Part shown: in pieces, positions 48,657-57,030 of the stretch | Layout: each line of letters opens with the position of its first letter | Position numbering within the stretch: the first letter of the stretch is position 1 | From: Solobacterium sp. | GTDB lineage: Bacteria; Bacillota_I; Bacilli_A; Erysipelotrichales; Erysipelotrichaceae | Assembly (NCBI GenBank): GCA_017512725.1 | Contig: JAFWEW010000033.1 | Span: 27,583-91,582 of the forward strand | Length of the DNA: 64,000 nucleotides | Reading direction: 5' to 3' | Position numbers and translations under genes: made by a program | The notes under the pieces: generated by a model | Database searches by the model: none | What the model was told of the DNA's origin: nothing | Seen by the model: the letters and a program-made list of their open reading frames with translations, nothing else

Positions 48657-50381
48657 TTATTCTCCTTTGTCGATTACTTCGACGATATCTTCTCCAAACA
48701 GATCCATGACAGACTGTTCGGTATGATCCTCTTTCATTGTTTCTTCCTGCGGTTTTGTCCAGCGCTGAATCGTCCGCTTTTCCGGCAGGCTCTTTTCCCG
48801 CTGCCGGATGCGGAACTGCGTCACCGCTTCGTCATAGCGTCCATTGCCGATCACATACGGCATGGCATCGATCCCTTCTGCCTTCAGGGTTTCATACAGC
48901 TGACGGTTGAACGCTTCCTCCATCGCCATATGCATGACCGCATCCGAAGCGGTAAACAGCAGAACATCGTTTCCCGCTGCCTTCAGGCTCATCTGCCGCA
49001 GGGATGCGGAATAGCGGTCCATTGCGGGAGAAGCTTCCAGCTTCTGCAGAATCGCTTCGGCATTGGCTTTCGACGCTTTGTCACACTGTACCAGCAGCCG
49101 CAGAACATCTTCTCCATCCAGCTCGTTCCATTCCGGTTCTTCCGGTTTTTCATCCGGTACGGGTTCTTCCGCAGGTGCGGGTTCCGGTTCCGCCGGTTTT
49201 TCCGCCGGGGTTTCTTTCACCGGTTCCGGTTGTTTCCCTGCCGACTCCGGTTTCCGTTTTGCGGGCTTAGGTTTTGGCTTTGCCGGCTGAGTTTCGACTT
49301 CCTCCTGCGTGCCCTTTGTGATCAGCTCCAGGCAGGCAATCTCAAATACGGAAGAGACCGACTGTGCATTGCGGAAGCGCTCCTGTGCCTTCATCAGGAT
49401 TTCAATATCCTGAAGCAGCACGGAAGAAGGCTGTGCCGCAATCGTCTTGGCATGTTCTTCCGACAGTGCCCTCAGCAAAGCTGCGTTGCTGGTGTACTGG
49501 TAGATCAGTCCGTCCTTGAGGGCGGTGATCAGATCCTGACAGAGTCTTCGGATATCAACACCGTGCTTCTCACAGCTTTCCGTCCGCTTTAAAACCCCTT
49601 CAAGATTCCCCGTAAAGATATCTTCCAGCAGAGCGATCTTTTCGCCGGACGATGCCAGACCAAAGATCGAATCGATCGTCTCTTCCGTTATCGTTCCGGC
49701 CCCGTAGGCCCTGGCCTGTTCCAGGATGGAAAGCGAATCCCGCATTCCTCCATCTGCCAGTTCAGCGATCTTCAGTGCCGCCGCTTCTTCCAGCGTAAAG
49801 CCTTCCTGCTCGGCAATCGACAGCAGATGGGCCTGGATCTTCGGTGCGTCTACTTTGGAAAAATCAAACCGCTGGCAGCGGGAAATGATCGTCTTCAGCA
49901 GTTTCTGCGGATCCGTCGTTGCCAGGATAAAAATGACATGTTCGGGCGGTTCTTCCAGAGTCTTCAGGAGTGCGCTTGCGGCACTGGAAGACAGCTGGTG
50001 AACCTCGTCAATGATATAGATCTTATGTTTTCCCATCATCGGGGAAAGCCGGGCCCGCTCAATCAGGTCCCGGATATCTTCGACATGGGTCTCATTGGCC
50101 GCATTGATCTCAATGATATCCGGATGGGTGCCTTCGATCGCCGCTCTGCAGTTATCGCATGCATTGCAGGGTGCCTGTTCCGGGTGTTCACAGTTGACCG
50201 CCCGGGCAAGCAGTCTTGCCATGGAAGTCTTGCCAGTACCTCTTGGCCCGCAGAAAAGATAGGCATGCCCTACCTTGTTTTCTGCCACCGCATTGCGGAC
50301 GGCTCTTACGACATATTCCTGACCGACCAGCTCATCAAAGGACTGGGAACGGTATTTCTGATATAATGCAATCGTGCTCAT
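48657..50381 (-). CDS. dnaX: DNA polymerase III gamma/tau subunit
   Basis: 574 residues. Clamp-loader ATPase. Seen: P-loop FCGPRGTGKTSMARLLA near residue 44, four-Cys zinc finger (CEHPEQAPCNACDNC), Walker B IYIIDEVHQL and the SRC motif in IISRCQRFDF. A Pro/Glu/Lys-rich linker of about 55 residues (TQPAKPKPKPAKRKPE... region near 370-425) precedes the tau C-terminal domain. I see no slippery A-run with the signals for a gamma frameshift. Confidence 0.97.
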   Translation of the reverse strand: MSTIALYQKYRSQSFDELVGQEYVVRAVRNAVAENKVGHAYLFCGPRGTGKTSMARLLARAVNCEHPEQAPCNACDNCRAAIEGTHPDIIEINAANETHVEDIRDLIERARLSPMMGKHKIYIIDEVHQLSSSAASALLKTLEEPPEHVIFILATTDPQKLLKTIISRCQRFDFSKVDAPKIQAHLLSIAEQEGFTLEEAAALKIAELADGGMRDSLSILEQARAYGAGTITEETIDSIFGLASSGEKIALLEDIFTGNLEGVLKRTESCEKHGVDIRRLCQDLITALKDGLIYQYTSNAALLRALSEEHAKTIAAQPSSVLLQDIEILMKAQERFRNAQSVSSVFEIACLELITKGTQEEVETQPAKPKPKPAKRKPESAGKQPEPVKETPAEKPAEPEPAPAEEPVPDEKPEEPEWNELDGEDVLRLLVQCDKASKANAEAILQKLEASPAMDRYSASLRQMSLKAAGNDVLLFTASDAVMHMAMEEAFNRQLYETLKAEGIDAMPYVIGNGRYDEAVTQFRIRQREKSLPEKRTIQRWTKPQEETMKEDHTEQSVMDLFGEDIVEVIDKGE

Positions 50382-50450
50382 CGTTTTCCCTTTACCGGTT
50401 CATTATATATTAAAGAGGCCCCGGCATCCGTGTATTTTCTCCGGAAACCA

Positions 50451-50482
50451 TAAAAACCGGATCCCCATTTGGGCACCCGGCC
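50451..50482 (-). terminator. Terminator of the glycyl-radical operon
   Basis: CCGGGTGCCC (50471-50480 on the opposite strand) pairs with GGGGATCCGG (50457-50466 side), followed leftward by U5. It lies just after the activase gene. Confidence 0.75.
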
Positions 50483-50485
50483 ATT

Positions 50486-51277
50486 TTATGCAGATTCGAT
50501 ATGAATCGTTATCCCAAGATCCTCTGCCATGGAGCGGATGTCTTCCAGGCATTCTTCCGTTACCTTAAGATCGGAAGCCAGCGGATAGTGTAATCCAAGC
50601 CGCTGGTACTTCCCTGTCCCCAGAGAATGATACGGCAGGACATCCACCCGCTTTACGCTTTCCCCAAGCGATTTGACAAACAGCAGCCGGTTCTTCAGAT
50701 CGTCCCGGTCATCATTGTATCCCGGTACGACGACCAGCCGGATGATCAGGCTGTTTCCCTGTTCCGCAAGCCGTTTCACATTGGAAAGGATCCTCTGGTT
50801 GGAAACCCCGGTACACCGTTTATGAATGGATTCATCGTATGCCTTGATATCAAACAGGAACAGATCCATTTCCGTTGAAAGATCTTCCAGTACTTCATAC
50901 GGGACATTCCCAGCCGTATCCAGTGCACACGAAATACCCATTTCGTTCAGAAGCCCTGACGTCTCTTTGACAAACTCTGCCTGTAATGCGGGTTCTCCGC
51001 CGGAGAAGGTAACACCGCCTCCGCTTTCTTCATAGAAGATCTTATCCCGGGCAAGCTGCTCTGCCAGCTGATTGGCGCTGATCCGGGTTCCGACATGTTC
51101 ACTGTGTTTTACACCATTCAGATCAAACACCATGTCTTTTTCCCCTTCCAGCATCAGCTCCGGGTTCGAACACCAGGCACAGCGAAGATTACAGCCAATA
51201 AGAAATACCGTGCTGCGGATCCCCGGCCCGTCTTTTGTGGAATACCCCTGGATCGTTGAAATCAGTCCTTCTGTCAT
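50486..51277 (-). CDS. Glycyl-radical enzyme activase (radical SAM)
   Basis: 263 residues from the ATG at 51277 (GAGG five bases upstream), eight bases after the enzyme gene. It uses S-adenosylmethionine and a 4Fe-4S cluster to abstract hydrogen from the glycine of its partner. The cluster cysteines are in FLIGCNLRCAWCSNPELM near residue 30; GGVTFSGGEPALQ and FDIKAYDESIHKRCTG follow, as in PflA-type activases. The extra ferredoxin-like two-cluster insert of many dehydratase activases is absent. Confidence 0.93.
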   Translation of the reverse strand: MTEGLISTIQGYSTKDGPGIRSTVFLIGCNLRCAWCSNPELMLEGEKDMVFDLNGVKHSEHVGTRISANQLAEQLARDKIFYEESGGGVTFSGGEPALQAEFVKETSGLLNEMGISCALDTAGNVPYEVLEDLSTEMDLFLFDIKAYDESIHKRCTGVSNQRILSNVKRLAEQGNSLIIRLVVVPGYNDDRDDLKNRLLFVKSLGESVKRVDVLPYHSLGTGKYQRLGLHYPLASDLKVTEECLEDIRSMAEDLGITIHIESA

Positions 51278-51284
51278 AACTGCC

Positions 51285-53705
51285 TCAGAGCACATTTTCC
51301 GTACGGGCAATGATCGCATCCTGTGTTTCCGGCATCAGAGATACAAACTGTGCACAGTAGCCTGCGACCCGTACGATCAGATCGGTATAGTTTTCCGGAT
51401 GTTTCTGCGCATCCCGCAGGATCCTGGAATCTGCCACATTGAACTGATTGTGATAGATCCCCATCCGCTGGCTGGCCCGTAAGAAGCCGGCAAACTTCTC
51501 CAGATTCTCTTCCCCTGCCAGTGTTCCCGGGGAGAACCGCATGTTCAGCAGCTGTCCCGCTGCCACCCGGTCATTGGGCAGCTTGGCAACGGAACGGATC
51601 ACTGCAGTCGGTCCGCTGCGGTCGGTTCCCTGGGTCGGGGAACAGCCCTCATTCAGCGGCGATCCCGCAAGCCTTCCGTCCGGTGTCGCCCCGACATCGA
51701 GACCATTGGGCACATAGGATGTAATATTGCTGGTCGACATCGTATAGCGGCTGACGGCAGGGCCTTTTCCGGTCCGTTCGGTTTTGTATTCCGGCAGCAG
51801 TTCCAGATACGATTCAAAGATTTCTTTTACAATCTGGTCTACTTCATCGATATCATTGCCAAACTTCGGCACGGCCGTACAGAGCTCCCGGATCGCCTGT
51901 CCGTTTTCCCCTTCCCAGTTGGATGCCATCGCCTGACGGAGTTCTTCCCAGCTGATCTTCTGTTCTTCAAAGATCAGTTTTTTAATGGCTTCCAGAGAAT
52001 TGCCCAGTACGCTTGGGCCGATGTTGGACTGTGAGATCACATCGTACTGGCAGCCACCGTTCTTCAGCGTCTTGCCAAGTTCCATACAGTTGTCGATGAG
52101 ACAGGACGCAAACGGATCGGCGTCATATACCGCAAGGGAGCGGTCACATACCGCATCGCATTCCACCGCAAGATCCGAATAGAATTTCAGCAGCTTCTTC
52201 CAGGCATTCCACAGTTCTTCATATGACGAATAGGTAACCTCACTGCCCTCGTTTCCGTTCACCGAGATCATCTGGATCCCGCTGACAGTGTCCATCCCGT
52301 TGTCCAGCACCAGTTCCAGAATCTTTCCCCAGTTCAGGTACGTCATGCCGGTCGCACGGTGGCCGTACTTTCCGCCGACACCGGTTTCCACACAGCCGAT
52401 CGCACAGTAATCCAGCGCATCTTCATGCGGGATCCCGAGATCTTCGATTCCCTTTGCGGCAACATCGTCATTGAACATGGACGGCATTCCGCATCCGGTC
52501 CGGATCAGCTTTGCGGCAAGCCGCAGGAGATCCGTCGGCGTATCTTTGTTGTAGCGCATGGAAAAGTTGGGCTCTGCCATGGCGGTCAGGTTCATTGCTT
52601 CAATGCACAGTGCGGACAGTTCGTTCGATCCGTCCGTTCCATCCGGCCGGTACCCGCCGATCATCAGATTGGAATACAGCGGATAGCCCTGGGAGAATTT
52701 CGTATGCCCGTACGGCCGTACCTTGTTGTGGCTGCTGTTCATCAGAAACATGTGGGTCGTGATCTCCAGTGCTTTCTCTCTGGTCAGGACCCCGGTATCG
52801 ATATCATGACGGTAATACGGATACATGTACTGGTCATATCTTCCATAGCAGAAGGAATGGCCGTTGCTTTCGATCATCTGCAGCACATGGACCAGATAGA
52901 CCGTTTCGCACGCTTCCCAGTAACTCTGCGCCGGGCCTTCCATCAGATGCTCTGCCATCCGTCCCATCGTCAGTAATTCTTCTTTACGCTTAAAATCGGC
53001 AGTGTTTTGTGCCAAATTGTATGCGACAGCCGAAAAACGCTTGATATAATCCAGCGCTGCTTCCAGTACGATTACCACGGATTCATAGAATTCCCGGTTC
53101 TCTTCCGTGAGGTCGTTCCGCTTCAGGTTCTCCTTTGCCTCGAGGCTGATGGCCCGGAACCCCCGTTCCAGCAGCATCTCATGTTTCGGTACGATATGAC
53201 CGTCTCCCGACATGGAGATTCCGCCCCGGTGGATCACCTTCTGTTTCTCTGCCAGAAAGACCGGTTCCGGCGTATTGCGCAGCACTTCATCTTCATGGGT
53301 ATGCCCGTGCCAGTAAGGCGCGATCTTACGGATATCTTCTTTCACGTCTTCTGTGATCCTGAAGACATCTCCGCTCCGGTGTTCAAACTCATCCAGTTCC
53401 TTTACGACCCAGTCGATCGAATACTCCGGAAAGACCGGTGCCGCAAAGTTCCGGCTGGCCTGGTTCCCGAAGATCAGCGAATCCGGTTCAATATAGACGG
53501 TCATGTTCCGAAGTGTATGCGCGAAGGCTTTTGCCTTGCGCAGGATATACGGTTCCCCTTCTGTTGTCTGAAACGATTCGGTATAGAACTTCGCGCGTTC
53601 ACTGCAGATGCTGGCTTCCCGCTTCTGCATTCTTAAATGAAGCCGCTCGATCCGTTCCAGATCGATCTCATCATTCTGCGGTTCGAATTCCAAATAACGC
53701 ATCAT
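51285..53705 (-). CDS. Glycyl radical enzyme of the PFL/glycerol-dehydratase family
   Basis: 806 residues, usual length. The catalytic Cys438 is in CAIGCVETGVGGK, with Glu440 two residues on, the C-x-E pattern of lyase/dehydratase-type members and not the Cys-Cys pair of true pyruvate formate-lyase. The radical site is Gly782 in VRVAGYCAQF. The N-terminus (RMQKREASICSERA, TVYIEPDSLIFGNQ) is typical of the family. The substrate is not deducible: candidates include glycerol or propane-1,2-diol dehydratase, a C-S or C-O lyase, or a new activity. It is co-transcribed with its activase and lies beside a DeoC-family aldolase and a DeoR regulator, so a sugar-derived or diol substrate is plausible. 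No microcompartment shell genes are present. Confidence 0.9.
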   Translation of the reverse strand: MMRYLEFEPQNDEIDLERIERLHLRMQKREASICSERAKFYTESFQTTEGEPYILRKAKAFAHTLRNMTVYIEPDSLIFGNQASRNFAAPVFPEYSIDWVVKELDEFEHRSGDVFRITEDVKEDIRKIAPYWHGHTHEDEVLRNTPEPVFLAEKQKVIHRGGISMSGDGHIVPKHEMLLERGFRAISLEAKENLKRNDLTEENREFYESVVIVLEAALDYIKRFSAVAYNLAQNTADFKRKEELLTMGRMAEHLMEGPAQSYWEACETVYLVHVLQMIESNGHSFCYGRYDQYMYPYYRHDIDTGVLTREKALEITTHMFLMNSSHNKVRPYGHTKFSQGYPLYSNLMIGGYRPDGTDGSNELSALCIEAMNLTAMAEPNFSMRYNKDTPTDLLRLAAKLIRTGCGMPSMFNDDVAAKGIEDLGIPHEDALDYCAIGCVETGVGGKYGHRATGMTYLNWGKILELVLDNGMDTVSGIQMISVNGNEGSEVTYSSYEELWNAWKKLLKFYSDLAVECDAVCDRSLAVYDADPFASCLIDNCMELGKTLKNGGCQYDVISQSNIGPSVLGNSLEAIKKLIFEEQKISWEELRQAMASNWEGENGQAIRELCTAVPKFGNDIDEVDQIVKEIFESYLELLPEYKTERTGKGPAVSRYTMSTSNITSYVPNGLDVGATPDGRLAGSPLNEGCSPTQGTDRSGPTAVIRSVAKLPNDRVAAGQLLNMRFSPGTLAGEENLEKFAGFLRASQRMGIYHNQFNVADSRILRDAQKHPENYTDLIVRVAGYCAQFVSLMPETQDAIIARTENVL

Positions 53706-53796
53706 AGGATTCTCCCTGCATGCATACTAAGCATGCATTTTATAAATACATCACTGTGATCCGGCAGTGCGCACAGCGCATCTGCCTGCAGTCAGA

Positions 53797-53839
53797 AAAG
53801 TACACCCGTATCTTATGTGAGGTTGCGGATGTACTTTGT
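53797..53839 (-). terminator. Terminator after the aldolase gene
   Basis: AAGTACATCCG-type stem (53826-53836 side) and CGGGTGTACTT (53800-53809 side) with one mismatch, followed leftward by UUUUCUG. It lies between the aldolase and the glycyl-radical gene, so read-through or a separate promoter must serve the latter. Confidence 0.65.
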
Positions 53840-53859
53840 TTCCGGTTCAGATTACGACC

Positions 53860-54576
53860 TCAGCGCTTGAGATCCAGTACGACCGGTACGGACTTGTAGC
53901 CTACGCCCATGCGGTCAATACCCATATCGATGAGCTTCAGGAAATGTTCCCGTGTACGGATACAGCCGGAGCCTTTGATCTTGCACTTGCCGCCGACTTC
54001 ATCCATCATGATCTGAATGGTTTCCGGAACAGCGCCGTGAGCTTCATAGCCGGTCAGGAAGCCAGTGCTGGTCTTGACGAAATCTGCGCCTGCTTCAACC
54101 GCACACTGGCAGGTTCTGCGGATCTGTTCTTCATTCAGCGCATCTGTTTCAAAAATGACTTTGAGCGGAACGTTATGTTTATGACATTCATCTGCGACTG
54201 CCTTCAGATCCTTTGTGACTTCCTCATATTCCCCGGAACGGATCCGTCCGAAATTCGCAACGATATCCAGTTCCCCGATGATATCCTCATTGCCTTCCAT
54301 GATGATCTTTGCCTGAGCGATCCGGGATTCCGTGGAGCTGGTGCCAAACGGGAAATCGCATACCGGGCAGAGCTTTGTGGCTTTTCCTTCGACATACGGT
54401 CTGCAGAGATCCATGTAGGCTGGGTTAATGCAGATGGTTGCACAGCCCAGCTCAACGCCGTCTTTGGTCAGGTCAACGATTTCTGCTTCGGTAAATTCCG
54501 GTTTTAATACAGAGTAATCAATATACTTTGCGAGTTCTTCCGTTGTCATTTCAGCAGCTTTCTTTTCAGGTTTCAT
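53860..54576 (-). CDS. deoC: DeoC-family aldolase
   Basis: 238 residues from the ATG at 54576 (GGAG upstream). The fold and motifs fit 2-deoxyribose-5-phosphate aldolase: IDYSVLKPEFTEAEI near residue 18, CATICINPAYM, FGTSSTESRIAQAK and the Schiff-base Lys in ADFVKTSTGF near residue 165; the second Lys is in CKIKGSGCIRT. Classical DeoC cleaves deoxyribose 5-phosphate to acetaldehyde and glyceraldehyde 3-phosphate, but related enzymes act on other sugar phosphates, and the glycyl-radical neighbour suggests a specialised route. The other deo genes (deoB, deoD, deoA) are not nearby. Confidence 0.8.
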   Translation of the reverse strand: MKPEKKAAEMTTEELAKYIDYSVLKPEFTEAEIVDLTKDGVELGCATICINPAYMDLCRPYVEGKATKLCPVCDFPFGTSSTESRIAQAKIIMEGNEDIIGELDIVANFGRIRSGEYEEVTKDLKAVADECHKHNVPLKVIFETDALNEEQIRRTCQCAVEAGADFVKTSTGFLTGYEAHGAVPETIQIMMDEVGGKCKIKGSGCIRTREHFLKLIDMGIDRMGVGYKSVPVVLDLKR

Positions 54577-54622
54577 CTTTATATATCTCCTTCTGTTTGT
54601 TTCCATTCAAAGAATACGTCTA

Positions 54623-54646
54623 AAAATGATCGTTGTCAATCATTTT
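54623..54646. promoter_or_regulatory. Candidate DeoR operator (inverted repeat)
   Basis: AAAATGAT (54623-54630) is mirrored by ATCATTTT (54639-54646) with an eight-base centre, about 47 bases upstream of the aldolase start and between it and the regulator gene. DeoR-type repressors bind such palindromes. Confidence 0.5.
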
Positions 54647-54680
54647 ACAAGACAATTTGATTGTGTTCGTGATTTTTGCC

Positions 54681-55439
54681 TTACTTCGGAACGGAAATGA
54701 TGTTTTCCGGAAGATCCGGTCCCGTAAAATCGGTATAGATGGCATCAAAGCGGGATACCGGCAGGAACTTGCAGAAACCATGTACTGCGTACTTGGTATG
54801 ATCGGCAAGAAGCACCACCCTGCGGCTGTTGCCCGCTGCGGCATGCTTCACCTCTGCAGTTACGGATTCTGTTGTATACGTCATGTCTTCCTGCAGATCA
54901 AATCCCATACAGCTGAGAAAGCAGCGGTCATAGGTATGGCTTTCCACCTGGGCAATCGCCTGCCCGCCGGTACTCATCGCATACTGCGCCAGATAATCCC
55001 CGCCGACCGCAATCGCTTTTGCGGCAGAGGTTTCATCCAGTGCCCGCAGAATCAGATGATTATTCGTAACGATCGTTACCGGGCGGTCTTTCAGATACGC
55101 AATGATCGGTGTAATGGAAGAACCGCCGTCCAGAAAAAGAAACTCCCCGTCTTTTATTTCCCGGCAGGCATATTCGGCGATCCGTTTCTTTTCTTCCATA
55201 TTCACCAGCAGCCTGCGGTTCATCTGGATCTCATCCTGCGGACCCAATACCCGCCCTTCATTGACCCGGATCGCTCCGCCCGGGATACGCACCAGCTGAC
55301 GGTTCTGTTCCATCTGGGCCAGCGTTCTGCGCACGGTCGCCTCTGATGCGGGCAGATATTCGGTCAGCTCAATGGTCGTAACCATGTTCTGCTGTTCCAG
55401 CAGTTCCAGTATCTTCTGTTCCTTGTTTTTTACGGTCAT
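54681..55439 (-). CDS. DeoR-family transcriptional regulator
   Basis: 252 residues. N-terminal winged helix (QKILELLEQQNMVTTIEL, ASEATVRRTLAQMEQNRQLVRIPGG) and the C-terminal sugar-phosphate sensing domain with FLDGGSSITPII, TIVTNNHLILRAL and the DHTKYAVH motif near residue 215. Such regulators repress sugar-use genes until a phosphorylated sugar binds. It is upstream of and in line with the aldolase and glycyl-radical genes, its probable targets. Confidence 0.92.
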   Translation of the reverse strand: MTVKNKEQKILELLEQQNMVTTIELTEYLPASEATVRRTLAQMEQNRQLVRIPGGAIRVNEGRVLGPQDEIQMNRRLLVNMEEKKRIAEYACREIKDGEFLFLDGGSSITPIIAYLKDRPVTIVTNNHLILRALDETSAAKAIAVGGDYLAQYAMSTGGQAIAQVESHTYDRCFLSCMGFDLQEDMTYTTESVTAEVKHAAAGNSRRVVLLADHTKYAVHGFCKFLPVSRFDAIYTDFTGPDLPENIISVPK

Positions 55440-55497
55440 GGTTCTATATTACCGTATTCCGATCATTTTCTGATTGGTTTCTGTCGTTTTTCGATCA

Positions 55498-55538
55498 CTA
55501 AAAAACCGGCCGCAGTGAATTCGCTCACTCTGCCGGTT
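55498..55538 (-). terminator. Terminator of tadA
   Basis: AACCGGCAGAGTGA (55525-55538 side) and TCACTGCGGCCGGTT (55504-55518 side) form a stem, followed leftward by U6. The stem overlaps the tadA stop codon. Confidence 0.75.
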
Positions 55539-56055
55539 CGTCGTCTGTTGGTTCCGGGGTATTGCCAGTCCCGATGGTTTTCTTCCGTTTTGTTTTTTCC
55601 CGTTTCTCCCGGAAGAAATCGGACAGGATAAATGCGCAGTCTTCCTTCAGGATCCCGCCGGTAATTTCCCGGGGATACGCACCGATATGCGGGATCATCT
55701 TAAGATCCATCCGGCTGATCACCGTGCCTCCCTTGGGGTCATCTGTCCCATAGTACAGATGATGGATACGGGAAAGACTGATCGCACCGGAACACATCAT
55801 GCATGGTTCCAGCGTGACATACAGATCGCATTCATTCAGGCACCAGGTACCAAGTTTCTTCGACGCCTTCTGAATTGCGAGAAGTTCCGCATGGGCGCTG
55901 GCCTGCTGGTTTTTTTCCCGCAGATTATGTGCCCGCGCAATGATTTTTCCCTGATGCACAATGATCGCTCCAACAGGTACTTCATCAATATCCCGTGCCT
56001 TCTTCGCTTCCTTCAGCGCCAGGCGCATGTAGTCTTCCGCTGTTTTCTCTTTCAT
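55525..56055 (-). CDS. tadA: tRNA-specific adenosine deaminase
   Basis: 176 residues from the ATG at 56055 (MKEKTAEDYMRLALKEA). TadA converts A34 to inosine in tRNA-Arg. Zinc and catalytic motifs: SAHAELLAI near residue 55 and LEPCMMCSGA near residue 85. The C-terminal tail is longer than usual, basic then acidic (KREKTKRKK ... EPTDDEPAE). The start codon is 11 bases after the end of the SRP RNA stem and has no recognisable ribosome-binding site, because that DNA encodes the RNA and its terminator-like U run. Confidence 0.95.
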   Translation of the reverse strand: MKEKTAEDYMRLALKEAKKARDIDEVPVGAIIVHQGKIIARAHNLREKNQQASAHAELLAIQKASKKLGTWCLNECDLYVTLEPCMMCSGAISLSRIHHLYYGTDDPKGGTVISRMDLKMIPHIGAYPREITGGILKEDCAFILSDFFREKREKTKRKKTIGTGNTPEPTDDEPAE

Positions 56056-56066
56056 AAAAATAAAAC

Positions 56067-56140
56067 GGCACACGCAGTCAGAGGTTTGTATGGCTGCTTC
56101 CTTCCGGACCTGACCAGGTTGTATACATAACTGCTGTGCC
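56067..56140 (-). ncRNA. ffs: Signal recognition particle RNA (small bacterial type)
   Basis: The minus strand holds the universally conserved SRP apical segment GGTCAGGTCCGGAAGGAAGC with the GGAA tetraloop. The ends pair as GGCACAGCAGT with ACTGCGTGTGCC, closing a hairpin of about 74 nt, the short 4.5S-like form. A U-rich tail (TTTTATTTTT) follows. The RNA acts with Ffh to target membrane proteins. Position beside tadA and near dnaX matches other Firmicutes. Confidence 0.9.
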
Positions 56141-56146
56141 ATACGT

Positions 56147-56175
56147 ATTATACCAGATAGTTTTTCGGTTTCCAG
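56147..56175 (-). promoter_or_regulatory. Promoter of the SRP RNA gene
   Basis: Minus-strand TGGTATAAT with the -10 hexamer at 56147-56152 is a perfect extended -10 element; no good -35 is visible. Transcription would start within a few bases of the SRP RNA 5' end. Confidence 0.65.
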
Positions 56176-56200
56176 TATTTCTTTCTATCATGCATGCATG

Positions 56201-56962
56201 TTATCCCTGCAGGCGTAACCAGGCCGCCAGAACCCCGTACATCTCCCGGATCCAGCACGTCGGCAGGATCCACCATGGCGTTGGTGCACGGACGGACGAA
56301 ACTTCCAGCCGGTTCCGTTTTGCGTACAGTGCCGACCGGTAGGAATGAAAGTCACTGGTGACGAGCACGATCGTTGTACTGAGCTCATGTTCCTGAATCA
56401 GCCTGCTGGTGAACCGCAGGTTTTCTTCCGTATTGGAAGACTGGTTCTCGGTATGGATCCGTTCCGATGGAACCCCCTGTTCCACCAGATACTGCTTCAT
56501 CGATTCGGCCTCACTGATCTGGTCCTTTGCCGTGATACCGCCGCTCGTCACGATGGCTGCGTCCGGATGTTCGAGAATGTACGGCAGCACCGCATCTGTC
56601 CGCAGACGGCTGATGAGCGACGGGCTTCCATCTTCATTTACTCCGGATCCAAGGATCACAACCGTGCTGTTCTCTGCCGGGGCTGTTCCAGGCACTCCAA
56701 ACACCATAACCCCGGTTGTCAGAACTGCCAGAATGGAAACAACCAGAACGAATCCGCGCAGCAGTATTCCAATCGTGCTGTTGAACCCGTCGGGGCGGAC
56801 TGCAATTCCAATCAGAAGCAGAGAGACCAGTGCTCCGGTGATACTTCCGAGATTGAGATACTGCATCCCGATATTGCACAGAAAAAAGATTTCTGCCGTG
56901 ATTCCAAGTACCAGCAGGAGAATTCTCCATATAGGTTGTTTAAATTCCAACAAATGTTTCAC
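56201..56962 (-). CDS. YdcF/DUF218-family membrane protein
   Basis: 253 residues from a GTG at 56962 (MKHLLEFKQPIW...), ten bases after AGGA; a TTG at 56971 is too close to that site. Four hydrophobic segments (PIWRILLLVLGITAEIFFL, LGSITGALVSLLLIGIAV, GILLRGFVLVVSILAVLT) precede the DUF218 domain: TVVILGSGVNEDGSPSLI, IVTSGGITAKDQISEAESMK, RIHTENQSSNTEENLRF and VTSDFHSYRSALYAK. The family includes SanA, ElyC and YdcF, linked to envelope integrity and lipid carrier handling. The start codon lies inside a parS site. Confidence 0.85.
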   Translation of the reverse strand: MKHLLEFKQPIWRILLLVLGITAEIFFLCNIGMQYLNLGSITGALVSLLLIGIAVRPDGFNSTIGILLRGFVLVVSILAVLTTGVMVFGVPGTAPAENSTVVILGSGVNEDGSPSLISRLRTDAVLPYILEHPDAAIVTSGGITAKDQISEAESMKQYLVEQGVPSERIHTENQSSNTEENLRFTSRLIQEHELSTTIVLVTSDFHSYRSALYAKRNRLEVSSVRAPTPWWILPTCWIREMYGVLAAWLRLQG

Positions 56963-56970
56963 GTGAAACA
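56955..56970. promoter_or_regulatory. parS: parS site 1
   Basis: TGTTTCACGTGAAACA, a perfect 16-bp match to the Firmicute parS consensus and a full palindrome. ParB loads here and spreads over neighbouring DNA. It overlaps the start codon of the YdcF-like gene. Confidence 0.95.
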
Positions 56971-57030
56971 ATTCCTTTTCCGTTCATTACTACTATAAAT
57001 CAAAAGAACCGGATTTTCCGGTTCCTCTGA

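Noticed and set aside
48723..49592. A rightward 289-codon open frame
   Set aside because: Antisense to dnaX; Arg/Phe-rich low-complexity product mirrors the Pro/Glu linker of tau.
48657..50381. Programmed frameshift for a gamma form of DnaX
   Set aside because: No A-rich slippery heptamer with a following stem was found in the linker region.
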